Shown here: positions 55,370-64,000 of the stretch, piece after piece
Layout of the letters: each line of letters opens with the position of its first letter
How positions within the stretch are numbered: the first letter of the stretch is position 1
Source of the DNA: Azospirillum brasilense
GTDB lineage: Bacteria > Pseudomonadota > Alphaproteobacteria > Azospirillales > Azospirillaceae
Assembly (NCBI RefSeq): GCF_003349955.1
Contig: NZ_QLKQ01000037.1
Coordinates: 1 to 64,000, forward strand
Length of the DNA: 64,000 bases
Reading direction: 5' to 3'
Notes under the pieces: model-generated
What the model saw: the letters and a program-made list of their open reading frames with translations, nothing else
What the model was told of the DNA's origin: nothing
Database searches by the model: none
Program-made: the position numbers and the translations under genes

Positions 55370-56815
55370 TCAGGCCGCCGGAGGCCCGGCGGTCACCCCC
55401 TCGACAAGGCTCAGGGACGCGCCGCCATCGCCGCAGGCGCGGTCCCGCCCGCCGTGCTTCGCCCGGTACAGCGCCGCGTCGGCCCGCTGCAACAGGCTGT
55501 CCAGGCTTTCCCCGTCCCGCAACTCCGCCACGCCGGCGCTGACCGTGTGCCGGCCGCCGGTCTTGAAATCATGGGACCTCACCGCGCCGCAGACGCGTTC
55601 CGCCAGAAGATGCGCCTGCCGGCCGTCGGTTTCCGGACAGAGGATCAGGAACTCCTCGCCACCCCAGCGGCCCACCGCATCGATCTGGCGGGTGTTCTCC
55701 CTCAACAGCCCGGCGAAGGAAACCAGGACCCGGTCCCCCACCAAATGGCCGAGCTTGTCGTTGATCGTCTTGAAGTGGTCGAGGTCGAGCAGGATGATCG
55801 CGAAGGTCCGGCCATGGCGCGCGGCGCGGCCGATCTCCGTCATCATCAGATCGTCCAGGGCGGCGCGGTTGCGCAATCCGGTCAGCCGGTCGGTCTGCGA
55901 CATGCGGCGGAGCTGGACGTTCGTCTTGTGGAGCTTGATCGCCCAGGCGAGATTGGACAGCAGGACTACCAGGAAGCCGATGCTCAGGTTGCGGACCAGT
56001 TCGTAGTCCATGGCGGTCTGCACGTTGATCGACACATGCCGGTTGGCGATCTGGCTTCGCTCCTGCGGGGTGATGGTGGCGATCGCCGCGTTCAGCCGGT
56101 CGCGCAGATCCGCCCGCTCCTTGCGGACACCGATCCGCAACGTGTTCTCGTAGCCGGGGATCTGGCCGGAGACCTTCAGGTTGAACCACCCCTCCTTCTT
56201 GATGGTGTAAACGGCGACCGTCAGCGAACGGATGGTCAGGTCGGCCTCGCGGTTCGACACCATCGCGAAGGCCTCGGCCTCGCTACCGGTGGTGACGACG
56301 CGGAGGCCGGGAAAGTCCCGGCGCACACGCTCCTCGATGGCGGTTCCGCTGGGAAGCGCGATGACCTTGTCGGACTCGCCGGCGAGATCGGGGATGAAGG
56401 GGTGGTCCTCGCGGGTGATGATGACGTTGGGATCGACGAACAGCGGCTCGGTGAAGACCAGCCATTCCTCGCGCTTGGGCGTCTGGTTCAGGAAGCTGAG
56501 CAGGTCGCAAAGCCCCTCCTGCGACGCCGCCAGACTGCCGTCCCAATCCCGGGTCGGGTGCAGCGCCATGGGCAGGCCCGCGCGGGTCGAGGCCAGTTTC
56601 AGCAGATCGGCCCCGATCCCCTCATGCATGCCGTTCCGGTTGATGACCTCGAAGGGCGGCCAGTCCGGATCGACGCAGAAGCGCACCTCGGCGGCGGCGG
56701 CGGCGCCCTGGGCGGGCGCCCCGGTGAACGGCAGGGGAAGCAGGGCGGCGGCCGCCAGCGACGCGGCGACCCGGAGAGCGCGCGTCGCGGCACGGATCAA
56801 GGCACCCGGTCCCAC
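55370..56815 (-). CDS. diguanylate cyclase with periplasmic SBP_bac_3 sensor domain
   Basis: A 481-residue protein. Signal/first helix about 8-30, then a periplasmic substrate-binding domain of family 3 (about 45-270, opening VRFCVDPDWPPFEVINRNG), a helix near 290-310, and a GGDEF domain (about 325-470) with the active-site GGEEF near 385. The RxxD inhibitory site (RQID) lies five residues before it, so product inhibition is likely. It makes cyclic-di-GMP in response to a small molecule, perhaps an amino acid. The GTG at 56815 has AGGAGGG upstream. Confidence 0.93.
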   Translation of the reverse strand: MGPGALIRAATRALRVAASLAAAALLPLPFTGAPAQGAAAAAEVRFCVDPDWPPFEVINRNGMHEGIGADLLKLASTRAGLPMALHPTRDWDGSLAASQEGLCDLLSFLNQTPKREEWLVFTEPLFVDPNVIITREDHPFIPDLAGESDKVIALPSGTAIEERVRRDFPGLRVVTTGSEAEAFAMVSNREADLTIRSLTVAVYTIKKEGWFNLKVSGQIPGYENTLRIGVRKERADLRDRLNAAIATITPQERSQIANRHVSINVQTAMDYELVRNLSIGFLVVLLSNLAWAIKLHKTNVQLRRMSQTDRLTGLRNRAALDDLMMTEIGRAARHGRTFAIILLDLDHFKTINDKLGHLVGDRVLVSFAGLLRENTRQIDAVGRWGGEEFLILCPETDGRQAHLLAERVCGAVRSHDFKTGGRHTVSAGVAELRDGESLDSLLQRADAALYRAKHGGRDRACGDGGASLSLVEGVTAGPPAA

Positions 56816-57037
56816 ATGAACCCTCCTGGCGACAACCCTGCTGGCAATCCGGCCGCGGCTCCATGGCGGGACGGCATCCGCGTCGTCCGCCGTGGCGGTT
56901 ATACCCCATTCGGCGCGGCGCCTCCATGCCGCCCGGCACCGCCGGCGCGGCGATTTCGTCCGCCCCGGGATTAAAAGACCCTCCCGAAACGAAAACGGAG
57001 CAGGAATTCGGGAACATCCAGTCCACGGGGTGGAGAC

Positions 57038-57556
57038 GTGACGTTCAGCCTGCGCGACCAACTGTCGAATCAACTGCGCTCCCTGCGCCGCTACGCCCTC
57101 GCGCTGGCGCGCAACCGCGACGACGCGGAGGATCTCGTGCAGGAGACGCTGGTGCGCGCCATTTCCGGCTCCCGGACCTTCCGCCCGAACGGCGACCTGC
57201 GGTCCTGGCTGTTCGGCATTTTGCACAACGTCCACGTCAACGGGGTGCGGCGGGAGCAGGTGCGGGCGCGCGGCGCCTCGGCCATCGAGGCGATGACCTA
57301 CGGGCAGATGCCCCCCAACCAGCCCGACCATGTCGAGTTGATGCGGACCATCGAGGCCTTCTCCACCCTTCCCGACGAGCAGCGGCGCGTCCTCACCCTC
57401 GTCGCCGTCGAGGGGATGAGCTACCAGGAGGCCGCCCGCCAGCTGGACATCCCGCTCGGCACGCTGATGTCGCGGCTGGCCCGCGGGCGGGAAGCGCTAC
57501 GCGTGGAGATGGGGCACCGGGATCGTGCCCAGCCCGCCCTGCGGGCGGTGAGGTGA
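57038..57556 (+). CDS. ECF-type sigma factor
   Basis: A 172-residue sigma factor with only regions 2 and 4. Region 2 (about 10-80): YALALARNRDDAEDLVQETLVRA. Region 4 (about 110-160): LPDEQRRVLTLVAVEGMSYQEAARQLDIPLGTLMSRLARGREAL. The start is GTG at 57038. The anti-sigma gene follows after three bases. No consensus -35 GGAAC/-10 pair could be placed confidently upstream (GGGAAC occurs at 57010 but is too near the start). Confidence 0.95.
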   Translation: MTFSLRDQLSNQLRSLRRYALALARNRDDAEDLVQETLVRAISGSRTFRPNGDLRSWLFGILHNVHVNGVRREQVRARGASAIEAMTYGQMPPNQPDHVELMRTIEAFSTLPDEQRRVLTLVAVEGMSYQEAARQLDIPLGTLMSRLARGREALRVEMGHRDRAQPALRAVR

Positions 57557-57559
57557 GCC

Positions 57560-58378
57560 ATGGGTGGTGATCCCATCAGCCTCAACCAGGACGCCGACCT
57601 GCATCTCTACATGGACGGCGAAATGGAGCCGGCGCGCCGCGCCGCCTTCGAAGCGCAGCTCGCTTCCAACCCGGCCCTGGCCGCCAAGCTGGACGAGTAC
57701 CGCCACCAGCAGGACATGCTGAGGCTTGGGCTGGACATGATGGCCGCCGTTTCGGTGAAGGAGACCGAAACGCTGGCCGGACGCCTGCGCTGGCGTCTGG
57801 ACATGGACCGCTTCTCCCGGCGGGTCGCCCCGCTGGCCGCCGCCATGCTGCTGGTCATGGGGGGATGGAGCCTGACCGTGTGGGTGCAGTCGGGCGCGGG
57901 CACCGGGCCGCAGCTGGCCGGCGAGGTCGATGACGTTCCCGCCTTCGCGGACGAGGCGGCGGAGGCGCACTCCAAGGCCATCGCGCTCAACACGCTGCAG
58001 CCGTCCCCGCCCCAGGTGGAGGCCGCGCCGGTCCCGATGCAGACCGCCCAGGTGCCGCTGCCGGAAGGCCACGTCATGACGGTGACGCTTCCCGCCATCG
58101 GTCCGGAACTGACGCTGATCCGGGCCAGCATCGTGCCGTGGAACCATGGCACCGCTCTGCAGTTTCTCTACAGGGAGCCGGATGGCGAATTGCTGACCCT
58201 GTTCGTCGCGTCCGGTGGCCCGGCGCAGGACGGGACGCTGCACACCGTGGTGCAGGACAGCCTGCGGCTCGTCTATTGGCGGGCCGGGCTGGTCGCCTAC
58301 ACCGTCACCGGCAACAAGGCCGACGGCGATCTGCTGACCGTCGCCAAGAAGATGGCGGACAGCATCCGCCGATCCTGA
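57560..58378 (+). CDS. membrane-bound anti-sigma factor
   Basis: A 272-residue protein. The N-terminal cytoplasmic part (about 1-80, DADLHLYMDGEMEPARRAAFEAQLASNP) follows the usual anti-sigma helix layout but lacks the His-x3-Cys-x2-Cys zinc ligands. One membrane helix (about 92-113) and a periplasmic domain (about 120-272) follow. Being directly after the ECF sigma gene, it almost certainly holds that sigma inactive until an envelope signal. Confidence 0.9.
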   Translation: MGGDPISLNQDADLHLYMDGEMEPARRAAFEAQLASNPALAAKLDEYRHQQDMLRLGLDMMAAVSVKETETLAGRLRWRLDMDRFSRRVAPLAAAMLLVMGGWSLTVWVQSGAGTGPQLAGEVDDVPAFADEAAEAHSKAIALNTLQPSPPQVEAAPVPMQTAQVPLPEGHVMTVTLPAIGPELTLIRASIVPWNHGTALQFLYREPDGELLTLFVASGGPAQDGTLHTVVQDSLRLVYWRAGLVAYTVTGNKADGDLLTVAKKMADSIRRS

Positions 58379-58437
58379 CACAGCACCGCCCGGCCCTCCT
58401 GTCGGGCGGAGCCCCACCAAGCCTGTGGAGCCCAGCC

Positions 58438-58773
58438 ATGAGCCTGTACACCGATCCGGACGAGCGGAACGGCCATCCGCTGGACATGGTCGAAACCTTC
58501 GTCGCCCGCGAGCATTGGGAGCCGATCCTGCGGCAGGCCGCCTTCAACGGCATGGTGCTGGGCGCGGTCACCCTGTTGCTGGGGCTGGACGCGCTGCCCG
58601 GCCTCGCGATCATCCACATCATCACCTTCGCGTCTGGCATGGCCCAGGGCTTCCTGGCGCTGCGCCTGGAGGAGAGTGGGCAGGACGAGGCCGCCGTCGC
58701 CGTGGGGCGCCGCTCCATGGCCGCCTTCACGCTGGCCTCGATCACGCTGCTGCTGATGCCCTTCGCGGCCTGA
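58438..58773 (+). CDS. 111-aa membrane protein of unknown function
   Basis: A 111-residue protein with three hydrophobic segments (about 40-56, 58-74, 95-110) and a charged N terminus (MSLYTDPDERNGHPLDMVETFVAREHWEP). I do not recognise the family. GTGGAG lies eight bases before the ATG. It is 59 bases downstream of the anti-sigma gene on the same strand and may be part of the sigma-controlled unit. Confidence 0.75.
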   Translation: MSLYTDPDERNGHPLDMVETFVAREHWEPILRQAAFNGMVLGAVTLLLGLDALPGLAIIHIITFASGMAQGFLALRLEESGQDEAAVAVGRRSMAAFTLASITLLLMPFAA

Positions 58774-58879
58774 TCCGCGCAGAAGTCACGCGCGGAACCG
58801 GCCGTTCCGTGTCATGGTCCCCGTCCCGCCGGGGACCTTCCCCCGGATGGGGATTCAAAGCCAGGGAATGGGACAACCA

Positions 58880-59344
58880 ATGCGGGGCAGGCAGACACGC
58901 TCCGGGGGCCGGATGCAGATCCGTGCGCCCTATCTCGACCCGGTGCGTGTGGGGGAGACCTCGGGAAACCTGCGCTGCCGCTGCTGCGGGCGGCCCGATG
59001 GGGTCGTCGTGCGCTGCCTTCCCGACGGGCGCTGGTACGACGGGGCGGACGAGACGTGGCGCGACGGGCGCGGGCGCCGCGTCCCCTGGCCGGAGGCCGC
59101 CGAATACGCCGCCACCACCGACATCCTGGTCAGCGTCGAGGCGCTGCGCATCACCCGCTCGACGGTCGAGCGGGTCCGCCTGCTGTGCAACCGCTGCCGC
59201 CGGCTGGAGGGCGGCGTCCATGGCCGCGCCCGCGCCCGGATCAGCATCCTGCTGCGCCGGGCCATCGGCGACCTGTTCCTCGGCCGCTACGACGACCCGG
59301 CCGTCCTCACGGCGCTGGTCGCCCTCTACCGCAAGGACGGCTGA
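58880..59344 (+). CDS. protein of unknown function with a CxxC-type zinc-ribbon pattern
   Basis: About 154 residues (start uncertain: ATGs at 58814, 58880 and 58913 are in frame). It has CRCCGRPDG near the N-terminal third and a later CNRCRR, two Cys pairs that could bind zinc. A Trp/Tyr-rich stretch (DGRWYDGADETWRDGRGRRVPW) lies between them. The C terminus is helical. Family not recognised. No evidence of a membrane segment. Confidence 0.6.
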   Translation: MRGRQTRSGGRMQIRAPYLDPVRVGETSGNLRCRCCGRPDGVVVRCLPDGRWYDGADETWRDGRGRRVPWPEAAEYAATTDILVSVEALRITRSTVERVRLLCNRCRRLEGGVHGRARARISILLRRAIGDLFLGRYDDPAVLTALVALYRKDG

Positions 59345-59358
59345 GCGACGATCGCGCC

Positions 59359-59667
59359 TCAGCCGGCGATGTCCTCGGCCATCCCGCCGTCGAGCCGTGC
59401 CGCCAGTTCCCGCCGCGCGAGCAAATCCGGCGCCACCGACGCGGCGGGCGCCACGGTGGGGAGGCGGCCATAGGCGCCGATGCCGAAGGTCCCGGCGTCG
59501 CCGACGATCCATTCCTCGGCGGGCGGGGACGGTGGCGGAGGCGTTTCGATCTTCCGGAACAGCGCGGCGGCGGAAGCCAGCGCGGAGGAAGCGGTGAGCG
59601 GGATCGTGGAATTCGCGCGTTCGGTCCGGCCCTGCATGGCCAGGACTTCATCATGTGCATCGGACAT
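59359..59667 (-). CDS. protein of unknown function, 102 aa
   Basis: A 102-residue soluble protein with a low-complexity middle (ETPPPPSPPAEEW) and an Ala-rich helix before it. Not recognised. The start ATG at 59667 has GAGGGAG six bases upstream. It converges on the zinc-ribbon-like gene and probably comes from its own promoter in the 59668-59884 gap. Confidence 0.6.
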   Translation of the reverse strand: MSDAHDEVLAMQGRTERANSTIPLTASSALASAAALFRKIETPPPPSPPAEEWIVGDAGTFGIGAYGRLPTVAPAASVAPDLLARRELAARLDGGMAEDIAG

Positions 59668-59884
59668 CGGACTCTCCCTCACCGCGTGACGAAGGGCAAC
59701 GCTGAAACTGTGGCATGGAAGTCACGCTCCGTCCAATTGCACGAACGGATGAACCGCCGCTTGGACAACAGTCCGCCCCCTCCGCCGGTTCATAAGCAAT
59801 TAGGGGGAATGTGATCCGGGGGAGCCACGCGGGCGTTCCCGCTGTTCAGCCGACGGTGCCGCAACGGGGAGTTCGGGGAGACGC

Positions 59885-60592
59885 ATGGGACGGTTCTTGC
59901 GCTGGACGTCGGCCCTGCTGCTTCTGGCCGCCATAAGCGGGGCGGCGCTGGTAGAAACCGGCGCGGTGACGGTTCCGCCACGCTACGATCCCTGGGCGCC
60001 GCTGGACATCGCGGAGGCGCCGAACCTGCTGACCCGCCTCAAGCTGTCCCGGCTGGACGGCGCCCCCCGGCAGTGCCACGCCGTTCTGGGCGGCGCGGGC
60101 CTGCGCTTCAGTCCGGTGACGGACCGGCAGACCGGTCCGGGCTGCGGCCTGACCGACGCGGTGCAGGTCAGCCGTTCGGCGGTGGCCTTCAACAGCGGCT
60201 TCACCGTCACCTGCCCGCTCGCCGCCGCCTGGATGCTGTTCGAGACGCACACGCTCCAGCCCGCGGCGCAGCGGCATTTCGGCCAGCGGGTGACGCGGGT
60301 GCGGCATCTGGGAAGCTACGCCTGCCGCAACGTCTACGGCCGGGCGGAGGGGCGCCGCAGCGAGCACGCCACCGCCAACGCCCTCGACATCGCCGGCTTC
60401 ACGCTGGCCGACGGCACCGCCATCGCCCTGCCCGGCGACTGGAGTCCGGCAGACGGGCGTAAAGGCGCCTTTCTGCGCGAGGTGCGCGATGGCGCCTGCG
60501 ACGTTTTCCGCGCGGTGCTGGGCCCCGACTACAACGAGGCCCACCGCGACCACTTCCACCTCGACATGGGCCCATACCGCGTCTGCCGGTAA
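59885..60592 (+). CDS. extensin-like secreted protein (PF06904 type)
   Basis: A 235-residue protein. Signal helix about 5-24. The extensin-like C-terminal domain has conserved Cys residues (CHAVL, GPGCGLTDAV, VTCPLAAAW, YACRNV, GACDVF) and the family's metal-type ending EAHRDHFHLDMGPYRVC. Members sit in the periplasm or cell wall and resemble D-Ala-D-Ala-type peptidases, though activity is unproven. Single gene. Confidence 0.9.
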   Translation: MGRFLRWTSALLLLAAISGAALVETGAVTVPPRYDPWAPLDIAEAPNLLTRLKLSRLDGAPRQCHAVLGGAGLRFSPVTDRQTGPGCGLTDAVQVSRSAVAFNSGFTVTCPLAAAWMLFETHTLQPAAQRHFGQRVTRVRHLGSYACRNVYGRAEGRRSEHATANALDIAGFTLADGTAIALPGDWSPADGRKGAFLREVRDGACDVFRAVLGPDYNEAHRDHFHLDMGPYRVCR

Positions 60593-60608
60593 GGTGGCTC
60601 CGGCAACG

Positions 60609-61649
60609 TCAGGCGCTGTGGTAGGCCAGCACCCCGTCGGCGCGCGTCTCGGCGCGCAGTTCGCCGCGCCCGACCATGTGGTTGACGTGGGCCAGCGCCT
60701 CGCCGAAGGCGAAGCTCAACTGGTGGGAATCCAGCGCGCGGCGGAACAGCACCGGCACCAGCTCCTTGCAACTGAGCGGCTTGGCGCGGCAGGCCTCGGC
60801 GATCTGGGCGCAGCGGTCGGCGTGGTGGGCCTCCAGCGAGCGGGTGCGGTGGTCCAGCCCGTAGAAGGGCAGCCGGTGACCGGACAGGACCAGCGAATCC
60901 GCCGCCACCTCTTCCCGGATCGCCGCCAGCGACGACAGGTAGAGCCCCAGCGGGTCGGCCTTGGGCTGCATCGCCGAGACGCTGACGTTGGGGGAGATGC
61001 GCGCGATGACCTGATCGGCGGCGAGGAACAGCCGGTCGGCGACGCAATAGAGCATCGCCTGCTCCGGCGAATGGCCGCCGCCGGTCAGGATGCGCCAGTC
61101 GCGCCCGCCCAGCCGCAGGGTCTGGCCGGGGATCATCCGCTCGAAGCTGGGCGCCAGCCCGGTCGTGCGGTTCAGGTAGCTGAGGCCGCGGCCGAGCATC
61201 TGCTGGATCTCGTCGGGCGACAGCCCGCCGGTCTGGTAGAAGGTCTCCTGCGCCTCCAACGCCTGGGGGTCGCGCCCTTGTTGCAGAAGCTTGGCGTAGT
61301 AATACTCGCTCTGGGTCATGTGCAGCGGCGGGGCGAAACGCTCGTGCAGCCAGCCGGCCAGACCGACATGGTCGGGGTGGAAGTGGCTGACCACCAGCCG
61401 GACGATCGGCTTGCCGCCCAGCGGGCCGCGCAGCAGCCGGTCCCAGCAGTCGCGGCTGACATCATCGCCAAGCCCGGTGTCGAACAGCGCCCAGCCGTCC
61501 CCCTCCTCGAAAAGGTAGAGGTTGACGTGGTCCAGCGCGTAGGGCAGCGGCAGGCGCAGCCACAGCACACCCGGCGCCACCTCCCGGACCGTTCCATTGT
61601 CCGGTGCTTCGGAAAACGGATGGCGGATGAGTTCGGCGTCGTCTTTCAC
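60609..61649 (-). CDS. metallo-beta-lactamase fold hydrolase
   Basis: A 346-residue hydrolase. The zinc motif HFHPDH is at 89-94 (His89, His91, Asp93, His94), with later ligands in GGGHSPEQAMLY and a final LVLSGHRLPFYG. The extra C-terminal helical region (about 245-346) places it in the larger, two-domain group often labelled MBL-fold hydrolase. The start is GTG at 61649 with AGGAGG upstream. Substrate unknown; thioester or glutathione-conjugate hydrolases belong to this group. Confidence 0.93.
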   Translation of the reverse strand: MKDDAELIRHPFSEAPDNGTVREVAPGVLWLRLPLPYALDHVNLYLFEEGDGWALFDTGLGDDVSRDCWDRLLRGPLGGKPIVRLVVSHFHPDHVGLAGWLHERFAPPLHMTQSEYYYAKLLQQGRDPQALEAQETFYQTGGLSPDEIQQMLGRGLSYLNRTTGLAPSFERMIPGQTLRLGGRDWRILTGGGHSPEQAMLYCVADRLFLAADQVIARISPNVSVSAMQPKADPLGLYLSSLAAIREEVAADSLVLSGHRLPFYGLDHRTRSLEAHHADRCAQIAEACRAKPLSCKELVPVLFRRALDSHQLSFAFGEALAHVNHMVGRGELRAETRADGVLAYHSA

Positions 61650-61861
61650 CCTGATGATCCTCCTCGCGCTGCGGAGCCCCCGCTCCTCTTGGCTACCCTT
61701 TGGTTCGCGTCCGGTCAACTATCCGCAGATAGAACATTCCGGTCATTGACACACCCGGTGTCCCGTCCGATGGCCGCGGCACAGCGCGAGAATCGATGCC
61801 GGCGCGACGAACAGGCCGCGCGCCGGTTATCGGAAGGGCATTGTCACAGGAGAATACCCGG

Positions 61862-62050
61862 ATGACCACCGCAACGTTCCGGATCATCCGCCACGCCGAC
61901 GGATCGGTTTTCTTCGAAGACCGAACGATCACACTCGCGGAGGCGCAGATCATCATCAACGACGCCATCGCGCGTGGCGATCTGGAGGTCGGGTCCTTCC
62001 TGCGCATCGACGACGAAGAGCTGGTGATCGAACACGAGGTTGCGGGGTAG
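61862..62050 (+). CDS. 62-aa protein of unknown function
   Basis: A 62-residue acidic protein (MTTATFRIIRHADGSVFFED start; DDEELVIEHEVAG end). It probably has alternating strand and helix, with no membrane segment. AGGAGAA precedes the ATG. It lies alone between two minus-strand genes, so it has its own promoter in the 61650-61861 gap. No family recognised. Confidence 0.65.
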   Translation: MTTATFRIIRHADGSVFFEDRTITLAEAQIIINDAIARGDLEVGSFLRIDDEELVIEHEVAG

Positions 62051-62097
62051 GCGGCGCGCCGCCCGCCCCGTCCCGTTCGAAGCCGTCAGCCCACAGG

Positions 62098-64000
62098 TCA
62101 GCTCATGGCGACGAGGCTGGCGTTGCCGCCGGCCGCCGCGGTGTTGACGCTGACCGACCGCTCGTTCAGCAGAAGGTCGAGGTCGTAGCCCTCGCCCCGC
62201 CCCGCCGCCAGCGCCTCGGCGGTCGCCGCCTGCACCAGCAGGATCGGGCCGGGCAGTTCGGCGACGCGCCGGTTGACGGCGGTCACGCGCTCCCGGTCGC
62301 CCTCCACCAGAACCGCGGCAAGCGGCCCGACGTCACGCCAATCCGCCGTGGTCCGCACCCGCGCGGCCAGCGCCGGGGGCAGGCCGCGCAGCAGCTCGGC
62401 CAACTCCGGCGGGGCGTCCACCGCGGCGCTGTTGCCCGTCGCCAGGACCGCGCCGAGCTGGAGCAGCAGGCCCGTCCGCGTCTGCGGCAGCAGCAGGACG
62501 CGGCCCCGCCCATGCAGCTCATAGAGGTTGCGCTCGCCCACCGGGCCGTTCAGCTCCGCGCCGCCGCCGATGGCGCTGCGCGCCGCATAGCCGGCGCAGC
62601 GCGACGCTTCCGCCGTGAAGCCCTTGGCGCGCAGCCACTCGCCGTAGGCCAGCCCCGCCGCGCGCGCCGCGTCCGGCCCGCGGAACTCCAGCCAGCCCTT
62701 GGGACGGCGGCTGAGCAGGCGGGAGAGGTAGAGCGGGCCGCCCGCCTTGGGGCCGGTGCCCGACAGGCCATGGCCGCCGAACGGCTGCACCCCGACCACG
62801 GCGCCGATGGTGTTGCGGTTGACGTAGACGTTGCCCGCGCCGATCCGCCCGGTCACCCGCTCGATGGTGGCGTCGATGCGGGTGTGCAGGCCGAAGGTCA
62901 GGCCGTAGCCGGTGGCGTTGATGGAGTCCACCAGGGCGTCGAGGTCGTCGCGGTGGAAGCGGACGACGTGCAGGACCGGACCGAAGACTTCCCGCTCAAG
63001 CTCATGGATGCCGGCGATCTCGATCACCGTCGGGGCGACGAACGTGCCGTCCGCCGTGTCGGCGGGCAGCGGCAGGAACTCCACGTTGCGGCCCTTGGCG
63101 CGCATCGCCTCGATGTGGGCGGCGATGGTGGCGCGGGCCTCCTCGCTGATGACCGGGCCGACATCGACCGCCAGCCGATCCGGGTTGCCGATGCGCAGCT
63201 CCCGCATGGCGCCCTTCAGCATGGCGAGCGTGCGGTCGGCCACGTCCTCCTGCAGGCAGAGGATGCGCAGGGCGGAGCAGCGCTGGCCGGCGCTGTCGAA
63301 GGCCGACGCGATCACGTCGCCCACCACCTGCTCGGCGAGCGCGGAGCTGTCCACGATCATGGCGTTCTGGCCGCCGGTCTCGGCGATCAGCGGGATCGGC
63401 GCGCCGTCGGGCAGCAGGCGCCCGGCGAGCTGGCGCTGGATCAGCCGCGCCACCTCGGTGGAGCCGGTGAACATCACGCCGCGCACCGCCTCGTGCCCGA
63501 CCAGGGCGGCGCCGACCTCCCCCGCGCCGGGCAGAAGCTGGAGCGCCCCGGCGGGGATGCCCGCCGCGTGCAGGATGCGCACGGCCTCGGCGGCGATCAG
63601 CGGGGTTTCCTCGGCCGGCTTCGCCAGCACCGGGTTGCCGGCGGCCAGCGCCGCGGCGATCTGGCCGGAGAAGATGGCCAGCGGGAAGTTCCACGGGCTG
63701 ATGCAGACCACCGGCCCCAGCGGGCGATGGGTGGCGTTGTCGAAGCGGTCGCGCGCCTGCGCCCCGTAATAGCGCAGGAAGTCGATGGCCTCCCGCACCT
63801 CGGCGATGGCGTTGGGCAGCGACTTGCCGGCCTCGCGGACGATCAGGCCGAGCAGGGTCGGCATCCGCTCCTGCATCGTGTCGGCGGCGCGGAACAGGCA
63901 GGCGGCGCGCTCCTCCGGCGGGGTGGCGGCCCAGGCCGAGGCCGCCGCGACGGCGTGGCCGAAGGCCTCCGCCACCAGGGCCTCGCTCGCCTCGGTCACC
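62098..64000 (-). CDS. putA: bifunctional proline dehydrogenase/P5C dehydrogenase PutA, C-terminal part
   Basis: The gene runs off the right edge, and 634 codons are visible. They cover the delta-1-pyrroline-5-carboxylate dehydrogenase domain: NAD-binding region with SPWNFPLAIFSG, catalytic Glu in IAETGGQNAMIV, and catalytic Cys in FDSAGQRCSALR (codon near 63279). The PutA C-terminal extension ends SVSVNTAAAGGNASLVAMS. It oxidises proline to glutamate. The N-terminal proline dehydrogenase domain lies outside the window, so this is inferred from the PutA-type tail. Confidence 0.93.
   Translation of the reverse strand, partial: VTEASEALVAEAFGHAVAAASAWAATPPEERAACLFRAADTMQERMPTLLGLIVREAGKSLPNAIAEVREAIDFLRYYGAQARDRFDNATHRPLGPVVCISPWNFPLAIFSGQIAAALAAGNPVLAKPAEETPLIAAEAVRILHAAGIPAGALQLLPGAGEVGAALVGHEAVRGVMFTGSTEVARLIQRQLAGRLLPDGAPIPLIAETGGQNAMIVDSSALAEQVVGDVIASAFDSAGQRCSALRILCLQEDVADRTLAMLKGAMRELRIGNPDRLAVDVGPVISEEARATIAAHIEAMRAKGRNVEFLPLPADTADGTFVAPTVIEIAGIHELEREVFGPVLHVVRFHRDDLDALVDSINATGYGLTFGLHTRIDATIERVTGRIGAGNVYVNRNTIGAVVGVQPFGGHGLSGTGPKAGGPLYLSRLLSRRPKGWLEFRGPDAARAAGLAYGEWLRAKGFTAEASRCAGYAARSAIGGGAELNGPVGERNLYELHGRGRVLLLPQTRTGLLLQLGAVLATGNSAAVDAPPELAELLRGLPPALAARVRTTADWRDVGPLAAVLVEGDRERVTAVNRRVAELPGPILLVQAATAEALAAGRGEGYDLDLLLNERSVSVNTAAAGGNASLVAMS

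Overview
The window is very GC-rich and densely coded, with almost no spacing inside operons and frequent 4-base ATGA/GTGA stop-start overlaps. GTG and TTG starts behind good Shine-Dalgarno sequences are common. Family content and style (KdpFABCDE, TRAP and Opp/Dpp transporters, a VtlR/LsrB-like LysR regulator, a TtrS-like sensor kinase, chromosomal palindromic repeats) point to an alphaproteobacterium, most likely Azospirillum or a close Rhodospirillales relative. This is inferred from gene families; there is no rRNA or tRNA in the window to confirm it. No CRISPR array, transposase or prophage was seen.

Layout. 155-9220 (minus): high-affinity K+ system, a 27-aa membrane ORF and kdpF, then kdpA-kdpB-kdpC-kdpD-kdpE, with a TerC-family protein downstream. 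9407-21510: an amide/ureide-type catabolic locus. A minus operon (substrate-binding protein, two permeases, two ATPases, isochorismatase-like hydrolase, AbrB-type membrane protein, GntR regulator) diverges from a plus operon (second isochorismatase-like hydrolase and two amidases). 21786-24903: GFA-family protein, ABC-2 exporter pair, HD phosphohydrolase. 24961-27995: SDR and MFS transporter divergent from a LysR regulator. 28150-30322: a small unknown protein, an XRE-type regulator and a DUF808 membrane protein. 30530-36067: TRAP transporter (dctP-Q-M), its divergent GntR regulator and an MFS sugar-acid-type transporter that appear to share an operator. 36351-40444: VtlR/LsrB-like LysR, then an Lrp regulator divergent from a pyruvate-dehydrogenase-E1-like enzyme. 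40463-42910: a low-GC membrane protein, a site-2 protease with CBS domains and a secreted DsrE protein. 42921-46597 (minus): chorismate-lyase-like protein, SDR, PabB, PabC. 46852-47301: thioredoxin 2.

47321-55278 is the most interesting stretch. A TtrS-like sensor kinase/FixJ regulator pair and a DUF2892 membrane protein are divergent from an RND efflux pump plus rhodanese. An ArsR repressor with the cysteine spacing of persulfide sensors (SqrR/BigR) closes the block. A 22-bp palindrome sits inside the sigma70-type promoter between the divergent arms, which suggests a sulfide/persulfide-responsive regulon including an efflux pump.

55370-64000: a periplasmic-sensing diguanylate cyclase, an ECF sigma/anti-sigma pair with a small membrane protein, three uncharacterised proteins, an extensin-like secreted protein, a metallo-beta-lactamase hydrolase, and the C-terminal part of PutA running off the right edge. 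Dispersed GC-rich palindromic elements (88 bp, two near-identical full copies and one half copy, plus one 119-bp element of another type) sit between genes.
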